A DNA stretch of 64,000 nt from Prevotella scopos JCM 17725 (GTDB lineage Bacteria > Bacteroidota > Bacteroidia > Bacteroidales > Bacteroidaceae), in assembly GCF_018127785.1 (NCBI RefSeq), contig NZ_CP072389.1:1364001-1428000 (forward strand). The letters are read 5' to 3'. Position numbers and translations under genes: made by a program. Below are positions 62,001 through 64,000 of the stretch, one piece after another. The number at the start of each line of letters is the position of its first letter. Within the stretch, counting starts at the first letter, position 1. The notes under the pieces were generated by a model. The model saw only the letters and a program-made list of their open reading frames with translations. It had not been told where the DNA came from and made no database searches.

Positions 62001-64000
62001 CAGAAGATGGAATACACCTACGATGCACTGGGCAGACAGATGACTATCCGTGCTCCGTATGAGATAGAGAGCGGTCAGCCGTTTACTATCCGCTTTGAGT
62101 ACTTCCCTGCAGAGCGTAAGGCACATACCATCCATTATTCTAAGGATGGAAACATTGACACTTATACCTTTGCCGACTCACTGATGCGTGCTGTCCAGAC
62201 AAAACAGACGGGTGTGGTGTGGTCCGGTGGCAGCAATCAAAAGGTCTCCATCGTCAGTGGAAGGGCTGTTATCGATGCCTTTGGACGTAATATTGCGGCT
62301 TATTATCCAATGACGGAGAGCCATGGTAATATTGGTACTTACAACCATGCTACAGGTGATCTGCAGGCAAAGACGGAGTATGATACACACGACCGTACCA
62401 TGAGTGTTACGCTTGCTGACGGTAGTGTGACACGTACGGCTTATACTATCGGTAGCCATGACGGTGAACCAATGCTCCAGACAACGGTCACGGATGCACT
62501 GGGACAACATGCGGAGAGTTATACGGATGCCAAGGGGCGCAACCGTGAAACGGTGCAGCATGCCCGTGGTGAGGATATCACGGTGAAGTACAGCTATGAC
62601 CCTGTCGGACAGGTGATGACGGTTCAGCACCCTAACGGTAAGGAGACGAAGTATGCCTATGACCTACTTGGTCGCAAACTGATGGTGAACCATCCTGATG
62701 CTGGTGAAACGGATATGACCTATGATGCGGCGGGTAACCTCCTGACAAAGCTCACGGCAGAGCTTAGGAAGTCGATATCTGACAAGGGTTACATCTCTTA
62801 CACTTACGACTTCGAGCGACTCCATGAGGTGCTTTATCCAGAAAACCTCTTTAATCGTGTTACTTATACCTATGGTAAGGCTGGCGATAAGTATAACCGT
62901 GCCGGTCGTCTTGCCCTTGTTGAGGATGCGAGTGGCGGTGAAGCCTATTACTATGGTCGTCAAGGTGAGGTGACGAAAACCGTCCGTACAGTCATGGCGA
63001 GTGTGGCGGATATCAGGACTTATGTCTATGGTGCTACGTATGATAGCTGGAACCGTGTGCAGACGATGACTTATCCTGATGGCGAGGTGGTTACCTACCA
63101 TTACAATGCTGCCGGACAGGTTGAGCGTCTTACGAGCAATAAACAGGGACGTCAGAGCGTTATTGTTGACAGGATAGGTTACGACAAAGAGGGTCATACG
63201 GTCTATACGAAACTCGGTAACGGCACGGAGACTACCTATACCTACGACAAGCAGCGTGAACATCTGCAGGTGATGAACCTTACAGCGGACGGTCAGACTG
63301 TGATGGAGAACAGGTACCAGTATGATGCTGTGGATAATATCCTCGGTATTACGAATGCCGCCAACCCAACGTCGCTGACGAAACTCAACAAGGCGAAGCT
63401 GGGAGGAAGGAGTTCGCATACGTATGAGTATGATGAGCTGAACCGTCTTATTCATGCAAGTGGTAAGGCAAAGCGTGCTTCGTATGATATGGTGATGTCG
63501 TTTGGAAGGATGAGTGAACCGCTGACGAAGGTGCAGAAGGTGGACTCAACGACAACTGCCAAGTCTTATAACTTCGCTTATAAGTATGAGGACAGTAACC
63601 ATCCGACGGCTCCAACGCAGATTGGTCATGATCATTACACGTATGATGCTAACGGTAATCCAACACTGGTAACGAACGATTCAACGAATACTACCCGTGA
63701 GATGTATTGGGATGAGGACAACCGCCTGATGGTCTTAAGCGATAACGGCAAGACGAGTCGTTACACTTACAACGCTGCTGGCGAACGCATCATGAAGAGT
63801 TACGGTACGATGGAAGGTGTGTATATCAATGGTGCACCACAGGGTATTACCTTCCACGAGACGGACAACTTCACGCTTTATCCTGCAAGTATCCTCTCTG
63901 TTAACAAGAATAGATTCACGAAGCATTACTTTATCGGTGACAAGCGAATCGCCAGCCGTATCGGTACAGGATTGTTTAACAACGTTTACGGACGCAACGG
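56046..64000 (+). CDS. Giant SpvB/VCBS/Rhs lipoprotein, cut by the right edge
   Basis: The frame is open from ATG 56046 to the window end (at least 2651 codons). A lipoprotein signal comes first (LLLSFLLLAGIILNSCNGG, lipobox Cys at about 22). It is followed by a Ser/Lys/Thr-rich linker, then an SpvB-type N-terminal region from about residue 290 (TATLSYPFEVPAGRNDIGVS, GYGWSLPVQSID). At least six VCBS/FG-GAP calcium-binding-like repeats follow (VDIDGDGLPDKLF, DFNSDGLTDIAV, MDINGNGYPDW, TDLNGDGLPDML, VDVNGDGLPDMV, RDIDGDGHPDII). YD/Rhs repeats run from about residue 1830 on (YTYDALGRQM, YDLLGRKLMV). The toxin tip and any immunity gene lie outside. It resembles TcB/SpvB shells that encapsulate toxins. 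Confidence 0.9.
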   Translation, partial: MKYSTHSLLLSFLLLAGIILNSCNGGSSRSAKETVISDSTCTDTVSSVQKDSISRKATSLHTQVKDSVQNSSVKRFSKEVVRNQKGNRVDTHKPNKKSARLFADLGKRTVSKFFTNSDSDTLNVGRAQLAVPREAMAKGKVLSITPLRKGELPTLPTGMVNVTGGCDTLMARTDTVSGYRFLPHGNHFVHHLASIAVPYDSTLIPNGYTVDDIHTYYYDELHQRWTMLQSKGIDTKREVAMAETSHFTDVINGIIKVPESPETQNYVPTGISELKAADPAAGIQQIEAPSANQNGTATLSYPFEVPAGRNDIGVSAGLQYSSEGGSSFVGYGWSLPVQSIDIETRWGVPRFEDQYESESYLLMGQQLSDRLYRRTDSLARQADKQFYPMTEGGFSRIIRKGNSPKNYYWEVTGKDGTVYSYGGHGGHVSDATSLTDTNGNRIKWALDRVTDVHGNFAAFHYMKSGNNLYPERYTWTGFGETEGLYSIEFNIDSTATDRKDVTSSGRLGIMQKDKGLLRKVTVKNNGQQLRSYTLNYEEGPFGKILLKSIDQNDSRDGKVATQSFDYYNDLKNGLFSSKAELWKTQSDDYESLLKHSVRGCNDNLSMLGAGYSSSKSVGMGMFFGFGLTIGTLNVGTTGTHSSSRNIGKVAFVDIDGDGLPDKLFQQYGKLFYRKNLNSDAVKTSFSNPIAIQGVNSFSEGKSKSFSISAEVAAEIGKVGKTKGTAGISYTRTTGKDKTSTFLYDFNSDGLTDIAVNGRVYFNHIIDGKPVFTPKSGVTANPVIEKGSAIDSHFVPNYRLIRDSLEKEYPLNDAVRMWRAPFEGTVNIKSVIEKISSQGDGIIYSIQHENEGFMIRDSLLQAGSKTHNLHCSVQAGDRLFFRLQSRYDGDDDKVLWNPIITYTSLPVGKDKYLSSDLKVYDSKADYIEGESDVAVFNRTGKVKLHAPYTKEKTSDDVMLTVTRQDIHGETIIKRIILPADTIIKGAYDYMADVSEEDSTSLNFVITTTSPIDWTKVRWECSYHYDDETDAVRLVASRRMFNKPVSIAASRNLKPDVTSLGKKFRPVLSIVPVLSVLRENKDNDKDTAAVYLTLHDKDGQPVLHHTCWLGTSNTLKADTITVNDTTLIKRLSTGKITATFAISNELSASIQAKVRFLRDSLSYQGATSTVVIAEHRVLVDTLEACVFSGYNSVDYGSLYRGWGQFAYNGNKAYSSRPIEVSALRIDREKYKNIAEHYHSTHDGNKLVESLPPINEQRFLVMGYNTNRRMFVGGSEHVFITVDTISSSRIGEDVIQIDSVNYAENAGELSSPVLVSSSKSNGYSVSGSFLFAGLSGSKTTQTSYSKVALMDINGNGYPDWLDDNDGAIIAQYTKSTGALGNERMKIDVGQPEFKSEAWTIGASLTAEKAVKEAKKKGNNSNDAPATPVSPQPAQGQTENGNNADASGNNAANGNDVSKASVSASGDFTSGKAHTARDWTDLNGDGLPDMLYNGKVKYGLGYNFTDEQVSGVSTVESSENSTWGAGLGTKIPVLGSADISFGFNGTRTTTKNNNSFVDVNGDGLPDMVTRDGEKINIIFNTGAGFMPNAHEVNGQINQSLATSISKYGNFSVTIPIHVWVLKFKLTFKGVGSLSDGVSYTETALRDIDGDGHPDIIVADGAKQLIAYRNLTGRTNMLRSVTLPFGGHININYEQTTPSYDLPGRRWVMSSVETTGGYKENGAIRSRNTFEYSGGYRDRRERDFYGFKQVRTNQIDTENGDRLYRYSVQTYGKNRDYYAHGLVTSEYLYTAEGKKLQGSLYDYDLKTLAVGHNTADAVVFPALKTLVQSNFDVNSGDSLAVAVNNTYDDYGNLQGYKETTTGYSLEANINYHKIADKYIVGVPSHITVSSGGKTYRERSTKVDGNGEITEIMLHNGDKPSVYNMTYDGYGNITRMTKPENYNHQRMFYAYTYDDRYHSLVTSVKDAYGYSSSTAYDGLWNAPSVTTDLNGQKMEYTYDALGRQMTIRAPYEIESGQPFTIRFEYFPAERKAHTIHYSKDGNIDTYTFADSLMRAVQTKQTGVVWSGGSNQKVSIVSGRAVIDAFGRNIAAYYPMTESHGNIGTYNHATGDLQAKTEYDTHDRTMSVTLADGSVTRTAYTIGSHDGEPMLQTTVTDALGQHAESYTDAKGRNRETVQHARGEDITVKYSYDPVGQVMTVQHPNGKETKYAYDLLGRKLMVNHPDAGETDMTYDAAGNLLTKLTAELRKSISDKGYISYTYDFERLHEVLYPENLFNRVTYTYGKAGDKYNRAGRLALVEDASGGEAYYYGRQGEVTKTVRTVMASVADIRTYVYGATYDSWNRVQTMTYPDGEVVTYHYNAAGQVERLTSNKQGRQSVIVDRIGYDKEGHTVYTKLGNGTETTYTYDKQREHLQVMNLTADGQTVMENRYQYDAVDNILGITNAANPTSLTKLNKAKLGGRSSHTYEYDELNRLIHASGKAKRASYDMVMSFGRMSEPLTKVQKVDSTTTAKSYNFAYKYEDSNHPTAPTQIGHDHYTYDANGNPTLVTNDSTNTTREMYWDEDNRLMVLSDNGKTSRYTYNAAGERIMKSYGTMEGVYINGAPQGITFHETDNFTLYPASILSVNKNRFTKHYFIGDKRIASRIGTGLFNNVYGRN

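Overview
The window looks like chromosomal DNA of an oral-type Prevotella or close relative (Bacteroidota). Supporting signs are Bacteroidetes promoters (TTTG, about 20 bp, TAnnTTTG), a SusC/SusD pair, lipoproteins with LxSC lipoboxes, a type IX secretion sorting domain, and intergenic repeats of the kind common in this group. Species cannot be fixed from the sequence alone.

Layout. 0-4.3 kb (minus strand) is a defence segment: two adjacent C5 cytosine methyltransferases, one running off the left edge, and an AlbA_2/HATPase regulator-like protein. 4.4-6.7 kb has no convincing gene but carries about 15 same-strand copies of a TTTGTCGCA-type motif. It is followed by a HigB/HigA-ImmA toxin-antitoxin pair, an unknown membrane protein and an internally deleted IS1380-like element. 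10.1-13.4 kb is AT-rich and gene-poor and ends in a degenerate 24-bp tandem array directly in front of parA, which is followed by a ribbon-helix-helix protein. Together these look like a replication/partition region, possibly of a secondary chromosome or a large integrated replicon (inference). 15.3-18.8 kb is a C5 methyltransferase, a restriction endonuclease broken at a G7 tract (candidate phase variation), and an unknown protein with a duplicated TFPDG motif.

18.9-29.7 kb is mostly core genome on the minus strand: a GH18/NodB/GT2 fusion protein, a candidate small RNA, a decayed RelB/YafQ pair, tRNA-Arg, a TRIC-like channel, a 2-hydroxyacid dehydrogenase and rarA, then two related plus-strand lipoproteins. 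29.8-34.1 kb has a fimbrillin-like lipoprotein with a small glycine-rich partner, and a Panacea-domain gene pair that is a likely toxin-antitoxin system. 34.5-42.8 kb is a SusC/SusD operon with a zinc metallohydrolase, a DUF4302 lipoprotein and a BACON-type lipoprotein.

43.9-64 kb is a polymorphic-toxin region. An Rhs protein ends in a JAB/JAMM-type peptidase domain and is followed by a putative immunity protein. Next come Rhs debris and a second, orphan Rhs C-terminal cassette with a metzincin-type domain and its own promoter. A decayed insertion sequence (51.1-52.3 kb) separates these from a four-gene operon of two outer-membrane proteins, a type IX sorted surface protein and a giant SpvB/VCBS/Rhs lipoprotein of at least 2651 residues that is cut by the right edge. 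Several families of structured intergenic repeats run through the window, including a 3'-UTR terminator module with compensatory stem changes.
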